Positions 1 through 7,381 are shown, numbered from the stretch's first letter. The stretch: DNA of 8,264 nucleotides from Bacteroidota bacterium (GCA_023448955.1 JAEXJU010000140.1:1-8264); one strand, 5' to 3'. The notes: generated from the sequence alone by a model not told the origin. Numbers and translations: made by a program.

Positions 1-850
1 GTTCACTTGTCGCAGCATTTTGGGTAATGCTAATGTTGGTGGGTGTCACAAGACTAATCCCTTCCCGTGATAATCTATCATTGATTTTCATGATCGCTTC
101 ACTTTTCAGTTTTCCAAAATCAAATCCAACTTCTACCCAAAATTTGACCTGCATTGTGAAAAGTCCCTGTTTTGCATTTGTAAATATAACATCCGCATTT
201 TCTGCCTTATCAACGTGGTTCAATGCTTTTATCTCATCCAAGACAGCTTCTCTAGCTTTGTTGATATCTTCCCCAATCGGGATTTCAAAATCCATAATGA
301 TTCTGCGCTGTGGCGATGCTGTAATATTAAAGAAAGGTGCGTTAAAAATAACCTGATTCGGTATATAAACCTTTTTACCATCGTCCGTAATCAACTTAGT
401 TGTTAGCAATCCAATATCCTGAACTGTACCGGAATTACCGCCAATTGTAACATAGTCCCCAATTTTAAAAGCTTTATCAACACTTACCAACATTCCGGAA
501 AACATACTGGAAACAAGATCCTTCAATGCAACACCGGCTATAACACCGGCTACACCCAGACTTCCCAGGAATTTCATAAAAAATCCACTGAAACCCATTA
601 TTTCCAATGCAATAAAAGTTCCCATAAGGATTATTAAAAATTTGAAAACTGTAATCAGTGTAACTACTGAATCATTTTTTGTTTTCGGAAAAAACTTATG
701 AAACAATTTTACCGACCATCGACTGAGATATGTACTGGTAGTGAGAAAGAAAATAAAAACTAACAAACCGACAATCAATCTGGGTGTCAGTTCAGCAAAA
801 CTTACATACCATCTTTCCAGAACGGAGTAAACTGTATTTAGATATTCCAT
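1..850 (-). CDS. MscS-family mechanosensitive ion channel (3' end cut by window edge)
   Basis: Small-conductance mechanosensitive channel of the inner membrane, which opens under membrane tension to release solutes during hypo-osmotic shock. The frame reads from ATG at 850 without a stop to the left edge, giving 283 residues. E. coli MscS is about 286 aa, so only a short tail is probably missing. Hydrophobic segments are near residues 25-42 and 63-86. The Gly/Ala-rich pore helix, about residues 94-124, contains GSLGVAGVIAGVAL followed by KDLVSSMFSG. Next come FKIGDYVTIGG (128-138), the beta-domain G-T-V (141-143) and the P-N-Q of the family signature (164-166). The remainder is the alpha/beta vestibule. 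The ATG has no Shine-Dalgarno sequence and an A/T-rich leader, as is usual in flavobacteria. The family call is secure; which solute or stress it serves is not visible. Confidence 0.93.
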   Translation of the reverse strand, partial: MEYLNTVYSVLERWYVSFAELTPRLIVGLLVFIFFLTTSTYLSRWSVKLFHKFFPKTKNDSVVTLITVFKFLIILMGTFIALEIMGFSGFFMKFLGSLGVAGVIAGVALKDLVSSMFSGMLVSVDKAFKIGDYVTIGGNSGTVQDIGLLTTKLITDDGKKVYIPNQVIFNAPFFNITASPQRRIIMDFEIPIGEDINKAREAVLDEIKALNHVDKAENADVIFTNAKQGLFTMQVKFWVEVGFDFGKLKSEAIMKINDRLSREGISLVTPTNISITQNAATSE

Positions 851-863
851 AACTATTAAAATT

Positions 864-887
864 AAAAAAACCGACATAAAGCCGGTT
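864..887 (-). terminator. Intrinsic terminator after the outer-membrane protein gene
   Basis: Read on the minus strand, AACCGGC pairs with GTCGGTT around a TTTAT loop, giving a 7-bp stem with one G-U pair. It is followed directly by TTTTT and then AATTTT. It starts about 25 nt after the barrel-gene stop codon and ends 14 nt before the channel start codon. The plus strand has no T tract beyond the hairpin, so it is one-directional. It may also act as a leader hairpin of the channel mRNA, because the proposed channel promoter lies upstream of it. Confidence 0.65.
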
Positions 888-899
888 ATATGTTATCAA

Positions 900-931
900 C
901 AAAAATAGCAATTATTTTGCTTCGTTTGCAA
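900..931 (-). promoter_or_regulatory. Flavobacterial-type promoter for the MscS-like gene
   Basis: Read on the minus strand, TTG (931-929) is separated by 21 nt from TATTTTTG (907-900). This fits the Bacteroidota primary sigma-factor consensus TTG-N17-23-TAnnTTTG with no mismatch. Transcription would begin around 893-896, giving a leader of roughly 45 nt to the ATG at 850. The -33 box and part of the spacer lie inside the last six codons of the upstream barrel gene, and the -7 box is just past its stop codon. The match is by eye and the start site is inferred. Confidence 0.5.
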
Positions 932-1502
932 TACGCTTAGCTTGAGATGTTGGAAGATAGATACTTAGCCCCACATTGAATGTGATATTAGAATTTAAAC
1001 CTTCATTTCCAAAACCTGTTCTGCCAACATATTTCACAAGACCTTCCAGACCGATATTTGGTGTGATAAAGTAAGAGTATCCAGGACCAACACCGAAGTC
1101 TAAACCTGTTGTAGAATCTGAATTTTCAATCGATCTTCCTCCAATTCCAACATTACCTTCAAAAAACCAACGTCCGTGATTTAAAAGATTATCAACGCCT
1201 TGCTCACCAGGAGACAAGAAATATCTTCCCAAACCACCAACTCCATAATCGAACGCCGTAGGACTTCCTTTGGTAGCTTTGCTGATTCCAAGGTTTACAT
1301 AACCACCTAAGGCTACATTATCCTTGATAAAATAAGCTGCTTTTGGCTGAATAGAAATATCATAACCAGCTCCGGTATTTAGTCCGAATCTGCTGGACAA
1401 CAAGCTGCTTCCAACCATCCAGTTTCCTTCTTGTATCTGTGCATTGGCAGTTGAAAATAAACCTGCTGCTGTAATAATTGCTCCTAAAATAATTTTTTTC
1501 AT
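912..1502 (-). CDS. Secreted outer-membrane beta-barrel protein (OMP_b-brl type)
   Basis: A small exported protein of 196 aa. The N-terminus is a classic Sec signal peptide: Lys-Lys at 2-3, a hydrophobic core at 4-16, and an A-N-A site with predicted cleavage after residue 21, leaving about 175 mature residues. The mature part alternates Gly/aromatic-rich strands such as AGYDISIQPKAAYFI, VALGGYVNLGI, FFEGNVGIGG, LDFGVGPGYSYFI, IGLEGLVKYVG and ITFNVGLSIYL, with turns such as TPN and DN between them. This is typical of the eight-stranded outer-membrane barrel proteins common in Bacteroidota. Unusually, about 12 mostly polar residues (183-196) follow the last strand instead of the chain ending on an aromatic residue. 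The function is unknown, and similarity at this level is not informative about substrate. It appears to be its own transcription unit, separate from the glycan genes upstream. Confidence 0.85.
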   Translation of the reverse strand: MKKIILGAIITAAGLFSTANAQIQEGNWMVGSSLLSSRFGLNTGAGYDISIQPKAAYFIKDNVALGGYVNLGISKATKGSPTAFDYGVGGLGRYFLSPGEQGVDNLLNHGRWFFEGNVGIGGRSIENSDSTTGLDFGVGPGYSYFITPNIGLEGLVKYVGRTGFGNEGLNSNITFNVGLSIYLPTSQAKRIANEAK

Positions 1503-1522
1503 TTGTAAGATTTTTCTGTAGT

Positions 1523-1548
1523 TAAAATTATAATCCCAACGTTTACAA
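1523..1548 (-). promoter_or_regulatory. Possible weak promoter for the outer-membrane protein gene
   Basis: On the minus strand TTG (1548-1546) is followed after 15 nt by TAATTTTA (1530-1523). This matches TAnnTTTG except for the last base, and the spacer is shorter than the usual 17-23 nt. It sits about 20 nt before the start codon and downstream of the T tract that probably ends the glycan operon, where a promoter is expected. This is the best candidate I found by eye, but it is weak. Confidence 0.3.
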
Positions 1549-1561
1549 AAGCTATGCCAAG

Positions 1562-1593
1562 AAAAAAAAATAATTCCTAAATCTTAAAAGAAT
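1562..1593 (-). terminator. Probable terminator of the glycan operon
   Basis: On the minus strand ATTCTT (1593-1588) can pair with AGGAAT (1578-1573), a 6-bp A/T-rich stem with one G-U pair and a 9-nt loop. A short TTA-type spacer and nine T residues (1570-1562) follow. It begins about 12 nt after the stop of the last glycosyltransferase gene. The long T tract supports termination; the stem is weak. Confidence 0.4.
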
Positions 1594-1604
1594 AAGCGAT
1601 AATA

Positions 1605-2744
1605 TTACATAAAACTTTGATATTCTTTCAGTATAGATTGCCAAAGTGTACGCTGCTCATATTTAAGAATACTCTGCCTTGCTTCGGATTTTATTTGATT
1701 ATAAAAAATGGGGTTCAAATAATCTGACATTGCTTGGTAGATGGCTGTTGAGTTTTTAGGAGGGACAATAATTCCGTTCAGATTATTTTCTACAATTTCA
1801 TTACAACCATTTATATCACTCACAATTACAGGAAGCTGCATCGCAAGAGATTGTAGAACTACATTCGGAAATCCCTCTCTGTAGCTAGGAAAAACTAATG
1901 CGTTACTAATTGAAAAATAGGGTCTGACATCTTTCTGGTAACCGACGGAAATAATATTAGAATTATTATTAATTTCTGAAAGAGTATGCTCATCAAGCGG
2001 ATCAAGTTCCTGTTCAAAAGGTCCCACAAGCAAAAGCTTTATATTTTTTTCTCTCACTGACAACTTATGAAAAGCAGAAACAAGCTCCTGAATACCTTTG
2101 TCTTTTACGAGTCTCCCTACAAAAACGAAAACAAAATCTGAATCCGAAATATTTAATTGTTTTCTCAGAAGTAACCTATCCTGCTCTGAAACTGAATCCT
2201 GCGAAAAAAAATCGATATTGATTCCGTTTGTGCTGCCATTGCCAATAACTTTAAGCTTTGCCGAATGACAAAATTTCTCATTTAAGATAAACTCCTGAAG
2301 CCCAAATGAGTTGGGATATACTTTAGTAGCACAGAAATAAGTAATTTTCTCTACAATATTTAATACTTTTCTTCTAAAACCACTAGCTTCCATTAGCGGT
2401 AATCCGGCAACTGTATGCAGTCTGATTTTAACACCAGCCATTTTGGCTGCCATCATTCCTATTAAACCGGCTTTCGGTGTGTGAGTATGAACTATGATTG
2501 GTTTTTCCTTTCGAAAATAACAGTACATCTGCCAGAGTGATTTCAAATCTTTAATTGGCGTAATCTGCCTCGTCATTTCTATCGAATGGGTTTTTACACT
2601 AAGCTTTTCGCCCGCTTTTTTAAGGTTTTCTTCATCCGCGGAAATCGCTGTAACCTCAAAAAAATCATTCATAAAGGTGAGCTGATTTCCGAGGAGCTTT
2701 TCTACAGAAATGGGAACTGTTGTAATACGAAAAAGCTTATTCAT
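1605..2744 (-). CDS. GT4 glycosyltransferase, CapM/PglA-like
   Basis: Cytoplasmic, membrane-associated GT-B glycosyltransferase of 379 aa, a full length for the family. It would add a sugar from a nucleotide donor to a lipid-linked glycan. The N-terminal acceptor domain carries VHTHTPKAG (85-93), IRLHTVAGLP (107-116) and YPNS (143-146), then KLKVIGNGSTNGI (163-175), a run typical of CapM/PglA-type enzymes. The donor domain starts at VFVGRLVKDKGI (207-218) and includes LLLVGPFE (237-244) and FPSYREGFPNVVLQ (285-298). In the family E-x7-E motif the first Glu is E290, but the second position is Gln (Q298, codon CAA). DINGCNEIVENNLNGIIVP (310-328) closes the donor site. It is the last gene of the operon, 12 nt after the upstream membrane-protein gene, with no clear Shine-Dalgarno sequence. 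The sugar and linkage cannot be read from sequence. Confidence 0.9.
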   Translation of the reverse strand: MNKLFRITTVPISVEKLLGNQLTFMNDFFEVTAISADEENLKKAGEKLSVKTHSIEMTRQITPIKDLKSLWQMYCYFRKEKPIIVHTHTPKAGLIGMMAAKMAGVKIRLHTVAGLPLMEASGFRRKVLNIVEKITYFCATKVYPNSFGLQEFILNEKFCHSAKLKVIGNGSTNGINIDFFSQDSVSEQDRLLLRKQLNISDSDFVFVFVGRLVKDKGIQELVSAFHKLSVREKNIKLLLVGPFEQELDPLDEHTLSEINNNSNIISVGYQKDVRPYFSISNALVFPSYREGFPNVVLQSLAMQLPVIVSDINGCNEIVENNLNGIIVPPKNSTAIYQAMSDYLNPIFYNQIKSEARQSILKYEQRTLWQSILKEYQSFM

Positions 2745-2756
2745 TTTAGATATTAT

Positions 2757-3830
2757 TTACAAAAACATTCTATTGTCTTCTTCATTTTTTTTGTGATGAT
2801 AACTTATAATCCTGATTAATGCAATCAAAACAAAAGGCATATACATTATTTTTGTCCGTACAAAAATCCCTATACAAGAATATCTCTGAATAAAAAACAA
2901 AGATGATATAATGAAAAACAATAATGATATACGAACAAATCTATCCGATTTTACTGTTTTGTAATTCTTGATATAATAATATATTCCAGATAAAAATAAG
3001 ATTAAAACCAATCCATTCTCAATACTCAGAACCATTCCGAAAAAAGATTGAGCATCCCAGAAAAGCGGTCTAAAATTAAGCGCAAAAAATCTCTCTACAA
3101 AATTGTAATTAATCATTGGGACATATGATCCTGCTCTTTTAAATGCTAACAAAGAAGCATTATTTCTTTCTAAAATATAAGCTATATCAAAAGGATTTCG
3201 GTTAAGTATGCTTAATGTCATTATGTACAATATAAAACATATTGCACTTCCAACACCTAATGTAATAAGTTTTTTCTGATTAATTTTACCTCTGAAGATA
3301 TAATCAATCCCTATAGCTAAAAGAAGGAATAATGCAACGTGAGGTCTTATTAAAATCAAGATAAGCCATCCAAAAACATATTTTAATGTGAACATTTTAC
3401 CCTTAGCATGGTGAATGATGATCCAAGTGATTGCCAGAAAAACGATTGCTTCTTTTCCTATTATCGATGTCCAGAAATGCAGATTAGGAAGCATAAATAC
3501 GACCATCAAAGTCAATTGCTTAATACCAGATTCAGAATTGAAAATATAATTTTTTGAGAATTTGTAGAGTTCAAAAATAGCTAAATACCCAATGAAACTA
3601 TAAAGTATAAATCCCATCCAAAATGGTAAATGCAAAACCTTTGAAAATGCGTAATTGATGAGTTTTATGATATCGGGACCAATATTGAAGTAAGAATACC
3701 AATTCTTATCGGGATACCAATATCTTATTGCATCGCCAGGATTTTTTAAGCTGTATTGCCAGGCAACAATTGCAAATAGCAAATGATAAATGCAAAGAAA
3801 GACCGGGAAAACAAATCCTTTGCGTATCAT
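2757..3830 (-). CDS. Polytopic membrane protein, candidate glycan polymerase or GT-C-like enzyme (paralogue B)
   Basis: An integral inner-membrane protein of 357 aa with roughly 9-11 hydrophobic segments, including about 6-24, 68-90, 104-118, 125-141, 149-161, 187-206, 262-287, 299-314 and 328-343. I do not recognise a named family. Landmarks are GDAIRYW (32-38) just after the first segment, PNLHFWTSIIGKE (115-127), IRPH (161-164), NFRP (252-255), SIEN (269-272) and GIFVR (321-325). All recur in the gene immediately upstream, so the two are divergent paralogues. Setting among glycosyltransferase genes, many membrane segments, and conserved D33, K126, R162, R254 and R325 suggest a Wzy-type polymerase, or a GT-C enzyme with a catalytic Asp in its first outer loop. 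Both are inferences. Its ATG overlaps the upstream TGA by 4 nt (ATGA), so translation is probably coupled. Confidence 0.8.
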   Translation of the reverse strand: MIRKGFVFPVFLCIYHLLFAIVAWQYSLKNPGDAIRYWYPDKNWYSYFNIGPDIIKLINYAFSKVLHLPFWMGFILYSFIGYLAIFELYKFSKNYIFNSESGIKQLTLMVVFMLPNLHFWTSIIGKEAIVFLAITWIIIHHAKGKMFTLKYVFGWLILILIRPHVALFLLLAIGIDYIFRGKINQKKLITLGVGSAICFILYIMTLSILNRNPFDIAYILERNNASLLAFKRAGSYVPMINYNFVERFFALNFRPLFWDAQSFFGMVLSIENGLVLILFLSGIYYYIKNYKTVKSDRFVRISLLFFIISSLFFIQRYSCIGIFVRTKIMYMPFVLIALIRIISYHHKKNEEDNRMFL

Positions 3831-5011
3831 CTCTGAGTATTGATAATTTTCTTTCTGCTTTTTATAACCTGTTGTTCATAAGAAAAAATCCACATCAGAT
3901 AAATGATCATTCCTGGCAAAAACATATTCCTCATCCGGATCATGATTCCCATATTACCCATTGACTGAGAAAAGGCTAAGGTACCCGCAATTAGAAATAA
4001 TACCAGGCCTTTAATCACAAAAGGCGCAGCTTTGAATGCAGCAATAGGTTTAGTTCGCATTGCCTTTACAAAAACAAATATTAACAGTAAATTTTCCAAT
4101 GCGGCAATTAAACTATTTATATTCCTCACATCAAATAATGCCGGCCGAAACCAAAATGTTAGCACTTTCAATGGGAAAGGATAAGAAGAAATGTCTATTG
4201 CGGAACCCGCACTTGCCCTACTTAAAACTGCGGCTTTGCCCTGAGCAAATTTGTCAAAACCTTCTGCAGATGCTTCTTCTATTTTTGCGAACTCCATTAC
4301 TGAAGGTAAAATCGCTATACCAACCCCAATCATTATTGCAGAAAATACAAATCTTTGAAAAGGCGAAACCTTTCCTCCAAAAATATATGCCAACCCAAAA
4401 CCTACCATCAAAAACAGAGTTATGTGAGGACGAACTCCTATTGAAAGTAAAATTGGTATTATAAGTAATGGAAATCTTAATAATGGCTTCATTAAACCAT
4501 AAACGAACATTCCTATACATAAAAACAGTGTCGTATCTTTTCCTACTCCACTACTCCAAAAATGAAGGTTAGGCGAGAAGAAAATTAAAGGAAATAAGAC
4601 ATATCCATTGATAATTTTATTAAAAGGAATCGTTCTTGCAGCAATAAGAAAAAAATAGGTAATACCCATAAATCCCAACAAACTGTAAAACATTGTATTG
4701 GAAAAAAATGACATCCCCATAACATTTGAAGGAATAAAATTGAGCGCAATCATGAACTCTGTTCCCTCTCCCGACTGAATTCCTGAGACGAATTTTTCAA
4801 AAGTCATTGTTTTTGGTGATTTCCAATATCCCCAGGCATCTCCACCACCATTATTTGTTGTAAAGAAATAAGCTATTCCAAGTAAAAAATGAAATATAGC
4901 CAACTTATTGAGTATCGGCAGATAAGCATATTCATTTTTTTCCAAAAGCAACTTTGGAAATTGAAATGCCAGGATTACAAAAAGTGGTATGTATAAGATA
5001 TCTAATATCAA
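3827..5011 (-). CDS. Polytopic membrane protein, candidate glycan polymerase or GT-C-like enzyme (paralogue A)
   Basis: An integral inner-membrane protein of 394 aa with about 10-12 hydrophobic segments. It shares with the next gene GDAWGYW (57-63), PNLHFWSSGVGKD (147-159), VRPH (193-196), WFRP (287-290), ALEN (304-307) and GIMIR (355-359). It has one extra N-terminal segment (about 4-20), so the first shared helix is at 35-51, and a longer loop of about 45 residues near 238-280. The chosen start is TTG at 5011, inside a TTGA overlap with the upstream TGA. No in-frame ATG exists before codon 69, and a start there would remove the first helices and the GDA motif. Function is inferred only: Wzy-like repeat-unit polymerase or GT-C glycosyltransferase. 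The family is unassigned. Confidence 0.8.
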   Translation of the reverse strand: MILDILYIPLFVILAFQFPKLLLEKNEYAYLPILNKLAIFHFLLGIAYFFTTNNGGGDAWGYWKSPKTMTFEKFVSGIQSGEGTEFMIALNFIPSNVMGMSFFSNTMFYSLLGFMGITYFFLIAARTIPFNKIINGYVLFPLIFFSPNLHFWSSGVGKDTTLFLCIGMFVYGLMKPLLRFPLLIIPILLSIGVRPHITLFLMVGFGLAYIFGGKVSPFQRFVFSAIMIGVGIAILPSVMEFAKIEEASAEGFDKFAQGKAAVLSRASAGSAIDISSYPFPLKVLTFWFRPALFDVRNINSLIAALENLLLIFVFVKAMRTKPIAAFKAAPFVIKGLVLFLIAGTLAFSQSMGNMGIMIRMRNMFLPGMIIYLMWIFSYEQQVIKSRKKIINTQR

Positions 5012-6249
5012 CTTTCTAAAGCATTTATGTTCTGAATATAATTGGAATAGTTGAGATAATCTAAAGTATAATCTTTTGAATTTCTAAACTCCTCCATCAG
5101 CTTATCATAATTTTTAATAGATTCTCCCATCTTTAGAGCTAAATCATCTATGTCTGAAGGTTTGAAAAGTAATGACAATCTCTTTTTATCGTTGATTTCC
5201 ATAACACTTTTGAAACTTCCATTGATAACAATCTTACCCGATATCAATGAGTCCAAATATTTTACGTGAACAATTAAATCTGAAAATAGATTTTGCCTGT
5301 CTGGACACACGATTACATTTGCTATTTCCTGAAATGAGGGTAAATAATCATACGGTTGTCTGCCAAGTTGAAATATTCTATTTGCGCTTGGCAAAGAATC
5401 TTTCAGTGTTCTACAATTTTCATAGGTTGGCCCATCTCCCACTAATATAAGTTTAGCATTGGGAAATTCATTTGCAATTTTGTCAAAAGCCATCATCAGA
5501 TCCTGTATACCGCCTGTTTCTTTGTAACCACCAGCAAAAAGAAATACAAAATCAGAATTTGATACGCCTAAATCTTCTTTAATTTTTTTTATAATTATTT
5601 CATCCGGAGCTTTTACATTATCTCCATTGAGAACATACGGCAGATAGATGTTTTTTTTCTTTTTTAAAGATGGATACAAATCTTTATAATAATGATCCAT
5701 TGCTTCGCTGGCATAGATAATACCATCTGCATCATTAAAAACTTTTTTATCCAGTAAGTTAGAAATTGTTTCTTTAAACTTTAGAAATAATTTAGAAGTT
5801 ACAGATTTTGCTTTTTTTCTTTGAAAGATAAATTCATTGCTAGCGATACCGTGTATATCATTAATATAAGATTCTATGACTCGATTTTTTTTTAACCAAT
5901 AGCCTATGGAATTATCCAGATATTCAAAAAAGATAATTTTGGAATTTGAATCTATTGTTTTAAAGGTATTTTGGAGTGAAGCTAGTTGTACGCTAAATTT
6001 TTTATTGAGCAAGGAAACTCCAAAAGCTCCCAAAAAAAATTGGAACTGCCTTTTTTCTTCCGGAGAGAACTCTAGATTAAGAGCAATATGCTCTACATTA
6101 GAACTTACTTTTGTTTTGTCTTTTATATTAGATATCAATACTATATTATCATTTTGCTTAGCTAACTCATTGATAATGCCAAGCATTCTGATTGTTCCTC
6201 CTCCTTCTTTCTGAAAACTATTGAGAGTAAAAAAAAATATCTTTTTCAT
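5008..6249 (-). CDS. GT4-like glycosyltransferase, divergent
   Basis: Predicted cytoplasmic GT-B glycosyltransferase of 413 aa. The first strand, KKIFFFTLN, leads into the glycine-rich loop EGGGTIRM (15-22). YINDIHGIASNEF (128-140) resembles the region where related enzymes bind the acceptor. The donor domain opens at FVFLFAGGYKETGGIQDLM (234-252) and continues with AKLILVGDGP (265-274) and IFQLGRQPYDYLP (292-304). The usual E-x7-E motif is not recognisable. Its place is taken by CPDRQNLFSDLIV (315-327) and KYLDSLISGK (330-339), matching the K-x-x-E-Y-L-x-x-G-K variant with Asp (D333) for Glu. The gene starts 1 nt after the epimerase stop and overlaps the next gene by 4 nt. It carries five A or T runs of 8-9 bases. 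Donor and acceptor are unknown. Confidence 0.83.
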   Translation of the reverse strand: MKKIFFFTLNSFQKEGGGTIRMLGIINELAKQNDNIVLISNIKDKTKVSSNVEHIALNLEFSPEEKRQFQFFLGAFGVSLLNKKFSVQLASLQNTFKTIDSNSKIIFFEYLDNSIGYWLKKNRVIESYINDIHGIASNEFIFQRKKAKSVTSKLFLKFKETISNLLDKKVFNDADGIIYASEAMDHYYKDLYPSLKKKKNIYLPYVLNGDNVKAPDEIIIKKIKEDLGVSNSDFVFLFAGGYKETGGIQDLMMAFDKIANEFPNAKLILVGDGPTYENCRTLKDSLPSANRIFQLGRQPYDYLPSFQEIANVIVCPDRQNLFSDLIVHVKYLDSLISGKIVINGSFKSVMEINDKKRLSLLFKPSDIDDLALKMGESIKNYDKLMEEFRNSKDYTLDYLNYSNYIQNINALES

Positions 6250-6250
6250 T

Positions 6251-7381
6251 CTATTTAAATAACCCTTTTGCTTTCATTTCCTCTATAGACTTACTGTAAT
6301 TATCTTCCTGAACTTTTTGAGAATTGACCCAATCTACAAAAATTCTCACTCCTTTTTGAAAGTTGAAATTGGGCAGAAATCCTAATTTTTCATTGATTTT
6401 TGAAAGATCTGCATAGTTATGTCGAATATCTCCCAATCGGAAATTACCTGTAACATTGATTTCAACATCGGAATTATAGAACTGGCGAAGCGTTTCCGCT
6501 ACTTGTAAAACTGTTGTCTGCTCACCAGATCCTACATTGAAAACCTGAAAATTGGCTTCATCTTTTTCTATTCCAAGAATTGTAGCTTCTACTACATCAT
6601 CTATGTAAACAAAATCTCTGCTTTCTAAACCATCTTCGAAGATATTGATATTATTTCCATTCTTAATTTGAGTAGAAAATATTGATATGATTCCTGTGTA
6701 CGGATTTTTGAGCGATTGCCCTGGTCCGAAAACGTTCTGATATCGGTAAGCTACTGCCGGAATACCGATAGACTGACAAACATTAAGAACCATTTGCTCC
6801 TGATTTTGTTTTGTGATTCCATAAACAGATGATGGATGAATCTTAGCATTTTCATCAGTGGCCTGCAGTATGAGATCCTTATTACATATAGGACATTTTG
6901 GTTCGAAATCTCCTTTTAATAAATCTTTCTCCAAACGCTCATCCGGATAAATAAATCCATGTTCTTCACATTTATATTTTCCCTCACCATAAATGGCGCG
7001 GGATGAAGCAACAACTACCTTTTCTACAGAATGTTTTTCATTAACCAAATAGTCTAAAAAAATGGCCGTTCCATTGATATTTACATCTACATATTTTTGA
7101 ACCTCATACATAGACTGACCTGTACCCGTTTCTGCTGCCAAGTGTACAACTATTTGCTGCCCTTCTAAAGCGGTTTCCCAGTCTTTACGGTTTCTTACAT
7201 CTCCTTTTATAAATTTGACCTTACCATCTATGGACTTGAGTAAATCCGAGTCCGAGCCGTGGATCTGTTCGGAAAGATTATCCAAGACTGTTACTTCATA
7301 TCCTTTTTCTATTAGCTTTAAAGCCAAGTTAGAACCTATAAAGCCGGCTCCTCCGGTAATTAAGACTTTCTTATTTTTCAT
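6251..7381 (-). CDS. NAD-dependent sugar-nucleotide epimerase, dTDP-L-rhamnose 4-epimerase-like
   Basis: Extended short-chain dehydrogenase/reductase of 376 aa acting on a nucleotide sugar in the cytoplasm. The Rossmann motif is GGAGFIG (10-16), with D34 placed to bind the NAD ribose. Catalytic residues are S126/S127 and Y187-x3-K191 (YGITK). The C-terminal sugar-binding part shows FGPGQSLKNPYTG (218-230), FEDGLESRDFVYIDD (248-262) and GDIRHNYAD (317-325). An insertion at about 134-172 contains C138-x2-H141 and C163-x2-C166 and could bind zinc. From memory, the insertion, the SLxNPYTG stretch and the tail ending near KGL are characteristic of dTDP-L-rhamnose 4-epimerases of the WbiB type, which make dTDP-6-deoxy-L-talose. 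A UDP-glucose or UDP-GlcNAc 4-epimerase role is the alternative. Its ATG overlaps the stop of the upstream glycosyltransferase by 4 nt. SDR identity is firm; the substrate is tentative. Confidence 0.9.
   Translation of the reverse strand: MKNKKVLITGGAGFIGSNLALKLIEKGYEVTVLDNLSEQIHGSDSDLLKSIDGKVKFIKGDVRNRKDWETALEGQQIVVHLAAETGTGQSMYEVQKYVDVNINGTAIFLDYLVNEKHSVEKVVVASSRAIYGEGKYKCEEHGFIYPDERLEKDLLKGDFEPKCPICNKDLILQATDENAKIHPSSVYGITKQNQEQMVLNVCQSIGIPAVAYRYQNVFGPGQSLKNPYTGIISIFSTQIKNGNNINIFEDGLESRDFVYIDDVVEATILGIEKDEANFQVFNVGSGEQTTVLQVAETLRQFYNSDVEINVTGNFRLGDIRHNYADLSKINEKLGFLPNFNFQKGVRIFVDWVNSQKVQEDNYSKSIEEMKAKGLFK

Noticed and set aside
27..356. Open frame of 109 codons on the plus strand, and another at 215-406.
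   Set aside because: Both are antisense to the MscS-like gene, whose family motifs are clear; the translations look like no known protein and have no leader signals.
1503..1604. A small gene, RNA gene or mobile-element remnant in the only real intergenic gap.
   Set aside because: The 102 nt hold only a weak hairpin with a T tract and a weak promoter-like sequence; there are no inverted repeats, target duplications or tRNA-like folds.
2586..2819. Plus-strand frames at 2586-2819, 3728-3964, 4060-4464, 5247-5450 and 5906-6214.
   Set aside because: All are antisense to well-supported genes, with low-complexity or Cys/Lys-rich translations and no start context.
4254..4520. Minus-strand frame of 88 codons.
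   Set aside because: It lies in another frame within the first membrane-paralogue gene, which has conserved motifs across this same region.
2757..5011. Assignment of the membrane pair as EpsG or as a confirmed Wzy polymerase.
   Set aside because: The shared motifs do not match any EpsG or Wzy signature I can recall with confidence; only topology and gene context support a polymerase role, so it is left as a candidate.
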